Positions 38,201 to 52,800 of a DNA stretch of 64,000 bases are shown here, in pieces (position 1 is the first letter of the stretch; every line of letters starts with the position of its first letter). Origin of the DNA: Rhyacichthys aspro (lineage: Eukaryota > Chordata > Actinopteri > Gobiiformes > Rhyacichthyidae); NCBI GenBank assembly GCA_036850595.1, contig CM072158.1, positions 21,088,044 through 21,152,043 of the forward strand. The letters are read 5' to 3'. Under the pieces are notes generated by a model that did not search any database, was not told the DNA's origin, and was given only the letters and a program-made list of their open reading frames with translations. A program made the position numbers and the translations under genes.

Positions 38201-41200
38201 AGTCAGACTCTGGGTCGAAGTTATACAGCCCAGTTACACACAATGCCACTGTTACAAAAGTTATTTCATACAATGTACAGTGTTTACTCCAGTCTGTTTG
38301 CAGCGGCAGCATGGGCAAAACTAGCTTGATGTCATGACATGGGCAGTGCCATCAGGAGAGAGCCTTAAAGAGACAGGCGCCTAATCTGACCGTTTGCTTT
38401 CACGTCATGGTGGGAGCTCAGCAAAACAGCTTGTACAAGATAATTATTGTATGTTTCATGTTGCAAAACGTAAAATGGTTACCTAAATGTAACCACAATA
38501 CACTGTGTAATGTACCAAATAGTATAATATAAGACCTTTAAATTAAACTCTCTCTAAATTCTCTTGAACATACTGTAGATCCTAGTTAAATGTAGATGTA
38601 AAGTTGTACCATTCTCCAACCAAGTTTGTTTGTTTCTTAGCTTTCGAAACTGCAAGCAGAAAAATTTAGAGAGCTGAATCAGCTTTGTAGTTGTTCTGGT
38701 TCTAGTTGAGTTTGAGTGATGCACCATCGAGAGTCATAACACATTTAAAAAACTGAAATAATTAAATGTCCATTTATATGTGTGACCCATATATGAGAGA
38801 TGATGAGCATATTACAATATATACAATATACACAGCTGAGAACTCTACTACTCCTTTAAGCGCTGTGAAGTGGTTTAAACGGGCCTCAGATGTAGATTAG
38901 CGGTGGTGCTCAGAGCCTCTGACTCAAACAGCTCCTCCAGCCTCTGGCTAATGTTCAGCCTGAAAAACAAACTCAGGAACATGTCAAATGCACAAATAGA
39001 GACATCAGACAGCCCGAGCATGGATACACACTGACAGCCACACTCGGATGCTCATGTGCAATATGTGTGAGCATTTCAATCCACACGATGAATAGGAGCA
39101 CTTGTTATTCATGAATTATATCAAAAGTGCAGGGCTGTTATTCACACATGGTTTCACTTAAAGGCAATGGGTGCACACAATTCCTGTCTATATGAAAGTA
39201 CTGCAGAGCATAAGGTCTAATATGTAGGATTTACATTTTAATGATGTAATATGTACACTTTTCTATAGTAGAAATCCTCTTACTCCACACCTTTGACCCT
39301 CTGGAACAATATGGAGGTGAGTGTATCCGCACAAACAGCCCTCTGTCTAGATTTCATTATTTCTCCTGTATAGACATATGAGAAATGAGAAGACATGCAG
39401 GCCAGTTTACTTTTTCTCCAAAGTTCTTATAGACGTAAGTTATCTACCTAAAGCCACCGACTTCACTGATAATTTGGAAAGATCATTGTCATGTGACAAT
39501 GCATTTCTTTTTGTTAAAATGCTATGTTCAAACACAGATTGCAAATTAAGCTTACCCATTTGAGTGTGTGTGATGCTCTGACTGGGTGACCGACAGATGA
39601 ACCAATCATAGTGAAGTGTGGAAGGTGCTCTGTGCAGTGGAGCTCAGTCACAGTGGGCCTTCTGAAACAACTCCATCCAACTTCCACTCGATTTGCACAA
39701 TCACAAGGTGGGTCTGTCATTCTAAGGACAGTCTAAATCCTGTTTGTGTCAAGAATGAGTGGCTTATTACACCCTCTAAGGAGAATCTGCACTGATGCTA
39801 ACCAACTCGCTGCATGTATAGCCGCCTTTTGCTCATTAGAAAAGATGCTCAGTACAAATGAAGTTCTGCATTTGTTGTGGAACCATGAAATTCTAAAACT
39901 AGACATGTAATATGATCAAGCAGGCATTTATGAAGTAAAGAGTAAATAGCTTTACAGTCAAATCAAAAAAGTTTACTAGTCTGGGTGTGAGATGCAGCAG
40001 TTAATGCTAAGTTTGTTATTAACCCTTGGCCACCTTTTGTGATTTCCTTCCTGCCCTGATGTGTTCCACCTGTGTCTCGTAGTCTTCACTCCCCAAGTGT
40101 ATTTACTCTGTATCAGTAGACTCAATTGCAAAAGCTCCAGCCTTTTTTCCTCATGTTTGTATGCTTGTGTAGAACTTTGCCTCATATTTCCTGGATATTG
40201 TCTCTGCCTGCTCCTTGCATGTATTTTGTGAAGTGCCTAATTGTTTACCAAACCACTCCTGGATTAAATTTATACTTGATTTTATGTGATTGAGTTGATC
40301 TGAGTTGTACTTTTGGGTCCCTACATCGCCAGCCTTGTCAGTACGAACTGGCCACAATGGACTCAGCCAACTCTGCCATTACAATCCACTATCATCAGCT
40401 AAGTGTGTAATTTAACTAAACAATTACAAAACATAGTCCAAAGATGTTGAGTTCCTCGGACAACAAGGGGCCTATATAAATCAGCTGACTAGACACGTCA
40501 CAGCAATCCCCTGACCCTTCTGAGGAAGACTACAGGAACTTAAGTGGTTGAAACATGTCAATGTACAATACTCATTAACACTGGTCTGTTAATAAGAAAC
40601 ATTTATTAAACTTATGGAAGACATTACTTATGGACAATTGCAGCTATACAAGACCAAGGGCAGAAGGCAGAGCTATGAAATGAGGTAGAAGGGATACTCA
40701 AAATGGCTACATTACCATCGGGGAATAAAGGAAAAGAAGAGATGAAAGCCATTAAAACTAAAGACACAAGAATTACAATACTACCTGCAGACAAATAACA
40801 GGCAAACAAATGAACAAAATGCTAAAAGACATAAAATTTAGAAAAAAAAAAATCCAAGAAGAACCTTCTTAAACTTTTACTTAATGAAGGAAAAATAAAC
40901 AAAGACTCATACAACCATCTAATACCCACTGCTAGCATCACACACAGAACATAAGTACACCGTTAAATAGACAGCATTGGTTCAGTCACTTAGAAACTGT
41001 CAAGGGGGTTACATTCTAAAAATAACCCGCAATAGGCGAAATCCGCAAAGTAGTCAGCTTTATTTTTTACAATTATTATATATGTTTTAAGGCTGTAAAA
41101 CCCCTCACCACACGCTTTAACATTTTCTCACATTTCTCTCTCAAAGTTCAAACCTTAGCATCTTTCTCTGCCTTTTGGGTGTGACAGCAGGTGCCTTTGT

Positions 41201-44200
41201 CGGTGCAGAACGTTTCGTCGACATTGTGGGTTTTGTCGGGGAGAAAACTTGCAAACATACAGCACTGCAGAGTCACACTGCTAGCGATCGAACATTTATG
41301 TAAATTTGGCAAGCCGAACGCATTCTGTACTGTACAGGAGACACGGCACAGAGGAGATTGATTGACAATGGTCTACAGTCCCTTAGCCAATCAGGACGCA
41401 GAACACAATGCGCGAGTTCTCCCTTAGCCAATCAGGACGCAGAACACAATGCGTGAGTTCTCCCTTAGCCAATCAGGACGCAGAACACAATGCGCGTTCA
41501 TACGCTGTAAAAAAAAAGCATGCAAAATTGCACTAAAAAAATCTGCGAAACAGAGAGGCCGTGAAAGGTGAACCGCGTTATAGCAAGGGACCACTGTATA
41601 CCTTTTTTTTGTTTGTTTCATAAGATTTGTGCAAGCCACACTGCACAACGTGAAACAGGTCATAATCAACTGCAAGTTCACACTGAATGATGGAAGATGA
41701 GTTGAATGTGTAGTCGCCACGACCAAAGTCAGCTGGAACAACATGGGATGCCAGTGTTGCAAATGGAAATTGAGGTAAGTCGCTTTAATTAACGGAAGTT
41801 TACACACAGATGTAGCATTGCCTTTAACTAGCTTACAGGGCCACTGCACGCCTTGTTACAAATGCATTGAAAAAAGAGTACTACATGACATTCATAATAA
41901 CAACTAAAAGGAGTGAAGACATTAAAACTAATGAATATGTCACTTCCCGGAGCATATCTATTGGTTAGTTGGCTGACAAAGATTGTAGGAGCAACAAGAC
42001 ACTATGATTTCTGACACTGCTTGATATCTAGCTTGTCTTTGGTCACAATATGGTTCTATCTTTTATCTTTGTCCTTGTCTCACTGTAAGACGTACAATCA
42101 CCGCTCGATGGCCTATTTTTCCCATACTTGTGTGTCTTTTGTCTGAGTCGGCCGAAATCGTGTATACACAGCCTTACAGACTAGCACTGCAAAAACTCAA
42201 TACAACTGGCACCAGAACTGAAGGGCACAAAGGTAAATACCAATGAAATATTTATAACACATGATGTCGTCTTATTATTAACAAATACACTAACAAATGT
42301 TACCTTACATATAGTCGATAAAACACCTCACAGCAGAAGACATTATACAACTATTACGGTTTATATAAACATCTACTTATTTCCAGTATGACAGTACAAC
42401 ATACAGTCAAAGAGGGGTTTGCTATGGGAGATCCGCTTCTCCCATGTTGAGTCTTCATCATGGTCGCCGTCAGGTAGCAGACTTTGCCATCCAGTTCCGA
42501 AGGCTGGAACCTTGCTTCCTTGCTCAACACCTTTCACCATGGCCTTTGTGACATTGTAAAGGACAAGATGGTATCGGTTGATCTCCCTGAGACTTAATTG
42601 CCCTTGCCATCAAGAATGACAAGCAACTCAGAGGGTGTGACACTGATTGGGACCAACAGAGTTCCTCTCCCTCTAGTTACAGAGGGCCTTTCATCTCCAT
42701 CCCAGACTCATCATCTTTGACATCAGTCTTTTTCCAGAGCTCTGACTTCCCTGCTTTTAGTCACCCTTGGCCAGTCTCTTAGTTACAAGGTGCTGATCGA
42801 TTCTGGAGCTGGTGAGAGTTTCATGGATTGGGGTTTGGCTAAAAGACTTTGGCTGACAGTGATTCCTCTGGCTAAACCTCTCGAAGTCCTTCCTTTGAAT
42901 GAACGTCTCCTGTGCGGAGTGATTCATTATACACAACCGGTTTGACAAAAATGGATGCCAGACAAACAAATATGCCAAAATAGTGCTTTTCATTTAAAAT
43001 AATGTTAACCATATATTACAAAATTAGAGTCACAATGAGGCGTGTTTGTCGGTGGAATCAATGAGTGATTAGGGCGTACTGTGTGTTGTATGATGCAAAA
43101 CTAAACAGAAAACAAAAAGGTGGTGGTGTGGGAACAGGTACCAGCCTGAGAGCAGGTGTCTGAGGTGGGGTCCTAAATAGGCATGAAGCATCAGCCCCTG
43201 ATGCTCCACATACAGCCATCCAGCTTCACCCAGGAGATCAATACCATTACCATGAGGAGGAAGGGTCATGACACCACACAGGCCTCCTTAGTTTCCACCT
43301 GTTTTGCTCTCCACCCACTCGTTCTGGGACTGACATGGCTGAAGCAACAAAACCTACACATTAACTGGACCTGGTGAGGTGATTAAATGGGGGGACAGTT
43401 CCAAGGACTGTTTTTCTTGAGAGGACACCACGGTTCAAGGTGAGGGTGAGTTTCCAAATATATCTGCTGTGCCTCCTATGTAACCATGACCTCCTCTTCG
43501 AGATTATGACTGTGCTATTGACCTCCGGACTGGATCATCTCCACCCAGGGGTTGATTATACTCTCTCCCTCTCTCTCTGCCCCAGATAATGGAGGCCATG
43601 ATTCTCTAAAGGCAGGCATTATACAACCATCTTCTAACCCAGCAGGAGCTGTTTTTGCCTTTGTGGACAAGAAAGACTAAACCCTTGCATTGACTACAAG
43701 GGTCTCAATGCCATCACTGTCAAGAAGAGGTACACTCTCCCTCTGATTTCATTAGCTATTGAACTGGGGCTTAAGTTTTCACTAAACTAGACCTAAAAAA
43801 TGCTAAGCATTTGGTCTGAATAACGGAGGGACATACACAAGTAGAAGACTGCTTTTAATACTCCTAGTGGACATTATATCTTGTAATGACTTTTGGTCTA
43901 ACCAATGCCCCAGCTATGTTCTGGGTCTTCAATAATGATGTCCCCTTTAATGTTCAACAAAGGTGTGTTTAGATGACATCCTTATTTTCTCTCCAGACAT
44001 TCACACATCGAGCATGTTCGTCATGGTTTTCAGGGGCTCCTCCAAAATCAACATTTTGTTAAGGCTGCAAGGTGTGAATTTCATGCCACCACTGTCCTTC
44101 CTGGGGCTCATCATTGCCAAGCAGATGGATCCTGCTAAGTTAGTGTAGTTTCTAATTGGCCTACACCCACTGACAAGAAGCAGTTGCAATGGACTGTACA

Positions 44201-47200
44201 CACAATAAACCCATTTTAAATGACATAGATGAACTATCAGAACTAAGTATGAAATTGTTGAATGATGCCCATGTAGCATCCAAGTGAACAATTTACACTA
44301 TTTTTTTCCACATTTACATACCACTTCTTAATGCACAATGTGACAACAAACATTTTGTTCACTTTTTACCTAAAAAATGAGGGGTCATATTCGGAGCTTG
44401 TAAGTACAGAAGCACAAAACAGCAGGTTTTGCACATCACAATAATTGTCCATAATTGCATTGCCAAAGTGGCACTCAAATATCACAGATCAAAAGATTAT
44501 CACAAAGTTTAATATAGTATCTGATCACATCTTACTTCCTTTTTTGTGCAGCCCTTATATTTATCTGACCAAACAAGTCACCCGGACATCTCTGCCATGT
44601 ACACAGACACAAGGACATGCTCATGCTAAGACTGTGATGACATGAGCGCTCTAGTAAATCAGCTCAGGAATGTCATGTTTCCTGTTTATCTGCAACATTC
44701 CAGAGGACTATTGTACAGATTCCTCAACCCACGTTGGGTTGCACAGCAAAAGTCAGAAAAGAGGTGGATTTTATCAATCAACTTTCCACAAGTAGTGATC
44801 CAAGTGAAATAAAAAGCAAAATTCAGTCTTTTCAGAACTCATGGGCACTGGCTGTATATTAAATGGATGAATACTTACATGTGTTGAAGCATCCTGTACT
44901 CTAATTTATACTCTATTTATACATTTATACTCCTGTACTCCTGTATTCTAATTTGACCTCCTCCAATACTACCACAAGTCACTAGACTATGCAGCACTGA
45001 AATGGTTCTTCACCTAAATTACATTATTCTTTATTTCTTTAATTTTGACATCCAAAATATAAAAGCATGGTAATAGAACTGTATGTAAAAACTGTATAAA
45101 ACTGAATGTGTGTGCATGTTACACACAGACGTAGCATTCTTTTTTCATTTGTTTTTAATGGATACGGAAAGGAAATAAAAACATTTTTAAAAAGAGGATG
45201 AAAAACAACATACATAACATTACATTATTTCCAACAATGCAAATGTATCTAATAGGGGTGTTCATGGTTAACTGATAATCGATTAATTGTTATTAAGAAT
45301 CTGACCGATCAAAATTTCATTCACCTAATAATCAATATGCTGCATGTTTCATATACAGTACAATTTCTGAACCCACTGTTATGACAGAGTAGCACTGCAC
45401 ATAAGTAAAGTGTCTGCACACTTTTGTTTAACTGCACAGTTGATGGAAAATCAGCTGTTGCCCTTCATTGATGTGTGTTCTTAATTAATTATTGCGTGTT
45501 TATTCGGGTTGCTTTAAGTGCTGTGTGTGCGGGCTAAAATTAGCCAGTAATACAAGCAGCCAAGAGGAGAGTGCAAGAGACTAAGGAGCCGGTCCGTTTG
45601 AGGATTTTTAGAGAGTTTGGCACTCAGGTCTCAATACTAGATACAGGTGAGTTCAGTTCCATTTGAGTTTAGTTTTTTCTTACCTGCATCTGAGGTTTAA
45701 CTGTAGCTGCAGAGCTACAATTAAACTGTAGCTCCAATTAAATTCACACCAACAGAATTGCTTAATACTGAAGTAAGACAATTCAAACCTGTGGAAATAC
45801 TTTCCATGTTTGGTCAGTTTTATTGCATTTTTGATTCTAAACCCTTTAATAATTAAAACTAAAGGACTTTAGTCTTCAACAAATCCTAATACAATTAAAT
45901 GAAAGAATAAAGCTGTATTTATCCATCGTGTCAAACACTTAGAACATAAAAAGTAATCCAGATAACAGTGCGTCACTTATAGTCTGTGTCCTCATTTACA
46001 ATTAGAGATAACGTAGCACTTGGATTATTTTGTTAACAAAAAGGAAATTGCTTATTCATTTTTTTTATTATTATAGAGAAGTGGTTCTCAAACTGGTCGG
46101 GTACCACTTTGACATCTGATCTAATCCCCTCAAAAAATGATTTAAATGCAATCAGTTCATTGGTTACCGTTGTAGATGACAGTTTACTCAGCTCAGCATG
46201 CAAGCTTAGCAGGCAAGCGGATTCTGGATGAGGTAGGCTAACGTCTGTGCTCAGTACTGCCAATTAGTATACCTGTAATAAATTCAGAGACAAATTATTT
46301 TATGTCCATATCAATAAAGTTTAGTGACAGCACTATCAGTTGACTACCATTTTAGATGACAGCTGTTTACTCAGGTTAGCTTGCAGGCTAGTGCGTGAGC
46401 GGACTCTGAACCAGGCAAGCGGACTCTGGACTAGGCTCAATACTGCCCTTTAGTATTCCTGTAATTAATTCCATCCATCCAAGTTTAGTGACGGCACAGG
46501 CTTTAAGAAATATTTTTGGCAATCCTTTTATGAACTATATATATTCAGACATTTATGATACGGTCTAATCCTCTCAAAATTAAATTAATAGTGTCTGATT
46601 TCAATGAAATCAGTTAATTGACATTTACTCGGGTCAACTTGCAGGCTGGACGAGACAAGCTGACTCTGGACAAGGCAGGGTAATATCTGTTATCAGTACT
46701 ACTCCATTTTTTTATCCATATGCAATGAAGTTACATGTTTTTAGAATAAATAAAAAAAACTTTATGCACTTCAGAAGATTTCTATGGAATCACTTTTTTG
46801 ATTACCGTTTTAGATGACAGCAGTCTCTACTCTGTCAGACTCTGGATAATGCTGAAGGTGACGTCAGTGTTCAGCACTGCCCCATACTAAAATACATTTT
46901 AAAAATGAACGTTTATCAAGTTATATTTTATTAAGGTAACATCTAAAATTTCTTACAATACATTGGAATACGAATATATCTAACATCTGTTGCGCTAATT
47001 CTCCTTCCCTCACCTATACCTTTTTCACTTGTGCTTCGAGACAAAGTGGCTCCATGTTTTCGTTTGCTAGTGTGTGAGGAATGGTGTGGTTGCTAAGATC
47101 TGTGTACTCACTGTGTGAGAACTGTGGGGACTGTGCGCTCTTCTGCGCCAGGAGCTACTCAATTTACCAGTAATGTATCTCTAAAAATTAGCTCACGCAG

Positions 47201-49737
47201 GGTCATTCTATGCCAATAAAGTTTTTTATTAAAGTCTGTGTTAAATTTAGCTCACAAATAGCCTATGTTATTAACAGCTAAAACGTAACCTCACTATGTA
47301 ATGAACGTAATGTAATTAAAAATAATATTTTTACACAGTCAACTTAATGACAGACAACTTAACATCTATTATGCTCCATATTTAATACAGTTTTATTTAA
47401 ATATATTGCAAAAGGCTTTCCAAATGTCGGCTCTCAACTCATCATTCACGTGATTTGGTTGGCCTAATCTCACGATATATTACGTGACTTTGACAGTCAA
47501 TGGGAAAGACAGGATGGCATCATGTGAAACTAGCATTATTAGTTTCTGCCTTTATAGCAGTGTATGGGTGTGTGCAAAAAAAGCATGTTTCAATAGTGTT
47601 CCTCTTACAAACATAATATAATTAAGCTGAAAATGCATTTTATATTTTTGTCAAATTGACAAATACACAAAATTATTTTTTGAGTGTGTTAATGATTCAT
47701 ATTTGACACCTAATTAACAGTTTTTGTCCATTCATTCTAATAAAACGTAAATATCAGGTGTCGTGGTTAATGGTTAACCAATTATTTGTTATTAAGACGT
47801 TCAACTATCTGTTAAAGAAAATGTACAAAATGTGCATCTCTAGTAGAGATCAACCGATATGGGTTTTTCAGGGCCGATGCCGATACTGATTATTAGTAGT
47901 TAAGGATGCCGATAACCGATATTAGGAGCCGATAATCATTTGCAGTAAAAGTGTAAAAATTGGCGTAAAATGTTGAACAACACTTAGAGAAAGTGTTAAA
48001 TGGGTGGCCACATGTTGACATATGCTCAACTCATCATACTTAATTTATTACAGCATTTGGGAAGCCTAAAGTTGATTTCATTATTAAATTTTATATTTTA
48101 CCATGCAATAGCAGGGACCCTGTCATTCAACACTATGTTGCTAAATTATTAATGATGACAAAAGCTACATAAAAAGTATAATAGTTGCTATGAGTGTAAT
48201 AAAACTCCTGACAGAACACAAACAGCCTTTAGGGCTTTAATGAGCTCACACAGTATTTAAAATGTTCCACCATTTTGTTCAGATAAATCACTTCTGAATT
48301 TTACTCTCTCTCTCACACACACTTCTTACTACTATCACTATTTCCATATCAGTATTATCAGCAGCCTTGTTGCAAGGGATTCAACCAACTGTTAAACACT
48401 AAATAGCCTCATCTTCACTTCCACAGATCATAGGACCAGAAAGCTCACAGCAATGTTAGTAGTTCTGAGTTGTAGAGTTTTTCATGTGACTTTCACGCAA
48501 ACAAGTGAATTGAGTTTTTTACGTGCGCTCTCTCAATCACACACACATGCTTTTACTATCACAGGCTGTTTCCATATCAATATTATCAGCAGCCTTCTTT
48601 CAAGTAATTCACAGACATGTCGGGAGGTACTACAAGCTAGCAGAGCTGCCGCTAATGTTTACTCCACTCTTTATTCTGCTGCTCACTGTAACATTAGTTA
48701 GTAGTTGTGAGACGTAGAGCACTGGGATGTTTATTACAATTTCAGGAGAGTTTTCTGCCTTTAGAGAGAGAGAGAGCAGCTACATCTGAGCCAAAATAAC
48801 CCAGTTTTCTCAAACATGGAGTGGTCATATAGTGATAAAGTGTGGTGTGAATACAGTGAGTGAAAGTCCGGGTTCATCTGTCTGAGAGTGTGAAACTAGA
48901 GGCAACAAGAAAAAGACCTGTCATCTCCTGTTCTGTGTGAATTAATAACAACATTGCAACATGAAGCGTGCAGGGAAATTGGTCAACTGACTCACTTCCT
49001 GTCAGTTACGCACTAGTGTGTTTAAGCTCTAACACAGATAAACAGTATCTGAAGAAAAGGCCTGGAGAAGCAGAAATAAACCTCAGGAAATTGATCCTGA
49101 TTAACACATTATTAATGATACAATTCAATGCAAAACCCAAGTGTGAGCTGAGACAGTTGCAGCCTGGCCAGCCAGTAGGCTTTCTCATTGTATTACATAC
49201 AAAGTCAGTTACTACGATCGAAAAAAGGACTGAACTCGACAGTATACACTGTGTCCTCAGATTTTTCTGACAAAAACAACAGAAGTCATTCACTGTCACC
49301 AAAGCATCTTCTCTCTCTAGCCATTCTGGTATATGCTGTGGTTTATTGACAACTAGAATCGGTTTCGCTTTCCTTACGTCACATCCGTGGTTTCTCTGAT
49401 TGGTTTACTCAGCGAGCGTTAGTTTTTCCCATGGTCAAGCCTTGAAATCATGTTTAAACCCTGCACTACCAGACTGACCTTCTCTGTATGTAATACAATG
49501 AGAAAGCCGTCTGGCTGGCCAGGCTGAGTCAGTTGTGGGCAGTGGGTGTAATTGGACCAGGTTATTCATTTGGAGCTCATTAATTTTAATTAGTGACTAC
49601 CACATTTGCCATTTTCACTCATTTGCTCCTCCTCTTTTGTGCTGGTTAATTAAAACCATGCACATGACCTATCCCCAGTCATTATACAGGTTTATAATAT
49701 TTCACATAACATTTTTACAATCACGTCATTATGAATA

Positions 49738-49805
<68 letters not shown>

Positions 49806-52800
49806 CTTTTATTTGAAAATAAAATTATAGTTTATAGTTATTTGAATATATAATTATAGTTTTTCAATATGCTATGAATGACAAATATGCCATTCACGGC
49901 CCTACTTGGTCTTGATGTCCCAGACCTATCCAAGACCGTGTTAAAATAAGTTTGAGACCAAGACAAGACCTAAACCTATTAAAACACGTCTAAGAGCAGA
50001 TGGAGTACTATCACTATTGTGTGTGTAAAGTAACATCGATATTCTGGCTTTTAACATCAATACCTGTCCCAGCCGTTATTAGGCAGTATGGCACAGCATC
50101 TTTCGTTTTCAACAGCGAGGGAATGCCAGAGCAGTGTTGCCAACTTAGCGATTTTTCAGACCCCTCTAGCAAATCTAGCAACTTTTCCTGGTGTAATTGG
50201 AGACTGTAGGGAAACTCATTTTACTTTTCTTAATGAGCAGCGGACGCTGCCGTGCGCCCCTCCCTCGTCCTAAAGCGCTCACAGACGGTCCAGTCAGCGC
50301 GCTGCAGTCCCTCTCAGCTGTATCAGAGCAGGGGACATTCACCTCTGAGTCCAGAGCAGGGATATATCATTAGAGACTCACACAGCCTCAGTCACTCACT
50401 CAACTCATCCACTGTGTGTGTGCCGCTCTGTGACATAAACTAAACATTTAGCTGGCTCACCATGTCTCAGTCTAAACTTTACACTTAAAAATACAGAAAG
50501 GAGTGGGAATCAAACCCTGAATCCAAATGCTGGTTGAAGCCATTAATTGGAGATGATATAACTCAAAAGGCTAAGCTTTATAACAGTTCCAACCAAAACA
50601 AGCTGCTATAGTTAAAACTTTTTGGTTTTCTGTGATGTGTTCAGAAAAAAAGCACTGAACAAAATGCACTTTATTTTCATGTTCATTCTTCAATAAATAA
50701 ATTCTTCAATGAAGATAAACGTAATATTTGTCTGGTTTTGTTGAGTAAATGGTGTTGAGCATTAATTATAAAGCAGTAGATAGCAGAACATATCGTATTG
50801 AAATGAGCCATACTGCACTGTATCGAGGTATGTATCATAACGCCATGTCCTAGATGATACCCAGCCCTACTGAACATGGTCTGAACAAGTCTCAACATGG
50901 TCTGAGCATGGTCTTAACATTGTCTGAATAAGGTCTGAGCATGGTCTTAACATTGCCTGAATAAGGTCTGAGCATGGTCTTAACATTGTCTTCATGTCGA
51001 CAGTTACATTCTCTGGTGTGGATTTTTGTCACATTTCTGACACGTGAGGTCACATGAGGTCACATTAGATGACTGTTATTTTCCTTTTGGCACAAATAGA
51101 GCAGAGGAAGTATGAATGGCACAACAATTTATACACAACTCTATTCAATCTACATTAAAAAATTAGAAAATTTTACATTTAGTGGATTGAATGTGGAAAG
51201 TCTTTTCTCCCATATTATGGGCCACTCTAAAGAACTAACCTAAAATGACTACCCCATTAATACAAAGTATAACTTTGTACCTCTTACCATAAATTACAAG
51301 GGCTCAAAATGAGCCTAACATGCATTTTCATGGTTTCTGTCTGTCTGTCATAAACAGGAAGAGTAACACCTCATTCACAAACACTGTGCACCTGACTCAC
51401 CAGATGAACAGTGTGTAGTTCTCATAATGTAATCCAAAAATAACTGAAGAATGAATTAACAGTTTTTTCTTTTTCTAAGTCTGGCACATTTAAAGAGTGA
51501 TTATACCCTGAAACAGTTGACAGTTTCAGTGACTGATTGAAAAGTTGTCTTGATACATTACAATTTTATTCCAAGCCTAAACAAACACTAATCTTGTGTG
51601 GTGTTTGTCCTCAACCAAAACTAAAGCTTTATTGAGAAGACGCAGGCAGCAGCCACAGAGTCTACAGGATGTCTACATGTTATTCCACACTCTGTTTAGC
51701 CATGTAGTTAACCATGTAGTAGACCTACAAAATGCAGTCATGATGACTAAGTGTATGGAGACCCCCACAAGACCTAACCTGATAGTGATCCAATCAAAAG
51801 CATTGCATGACACATACAATAAAGGAGTTGTAGAAACCGTGTAAGTCCAGTCTCAGACCAAAGAAAAACTCATGCAAGGTTTGCTAGTTTGGTAAAGTTG
51901 AGACAAAGAGGGGTTACAGTGAACAGAGCAGTAGCACTAGACCAATACATCTTTAGTGGGACACAACAGTGTTACACATGGAAAAAACACTGAAACCTGA
52001 GACTAGGACAAAACCAAGAAGAGTACAAAACATTTAAGACCTTTAAAAACTGAACTTAAACTGATGTCAAAATCGAGAATTATCTTGTGTTGACATCACA
52101 CAGTAACAAAATACCCTACAACTTGCCTTGGCAATGTGTCTTTTCTACAAAGACCTATTAAACAGCAGCCAACTTGCTGTTTCTCTCAAACTAATGCAAA
52201 TTAGGCTGAGGTTTGTTATTAATAAATACCAGAGGTGGGAAAAAGCAAAGTATTTGTACTTTGTTACTGTACTTAAGTAGACTTTTCAGGTACCTGTACT
52301 TTACTTGAGTATTTATTTATCTAGCTACTTTTTACTCCCTACTTTTAAACACAAATATCTGTGCTTTCAACTCCTTACATTGTAAAAACAGTCTTGTTAC
52401 TTTTCCAACCTCCACGGATGACGGCATGACATAAAAGACGTAACTAACAAGCAAGGGAAAGTCAAGTGCCAAAATAAAGGCATCTGGCCAGCATTGGGTT
52501 TTCAACAGTGATATGGATGAAGAAAGCAAGCCAGGCAATATCTTTGACAACAACACAGAAAGCCAAGACATTCACCATCCATGGCCTTATTTAAAAAAAA
52601 GTGTTCTAGGTTGTTGGTTCAAAGAATGCAAGTGAACTTCTGGCATTCACCAATTCTCCATCTAATCTGAAAAAATGCATTGGTATGTTTGTGTCAGTTA
52701 TTATTGTTAGCTTATTTTGGATTTCTGTAAGTCAGTTTACAACATGACAACAATGCTATGGGAGAAGATGGCTTTGATAGCTAACGCTAATGCTAACGCT

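Noticed and set aside
49535..49816. Open frame ending in Ile/Tyr repeats
   Set aside because: Produced by the (TA)n microsatellite.
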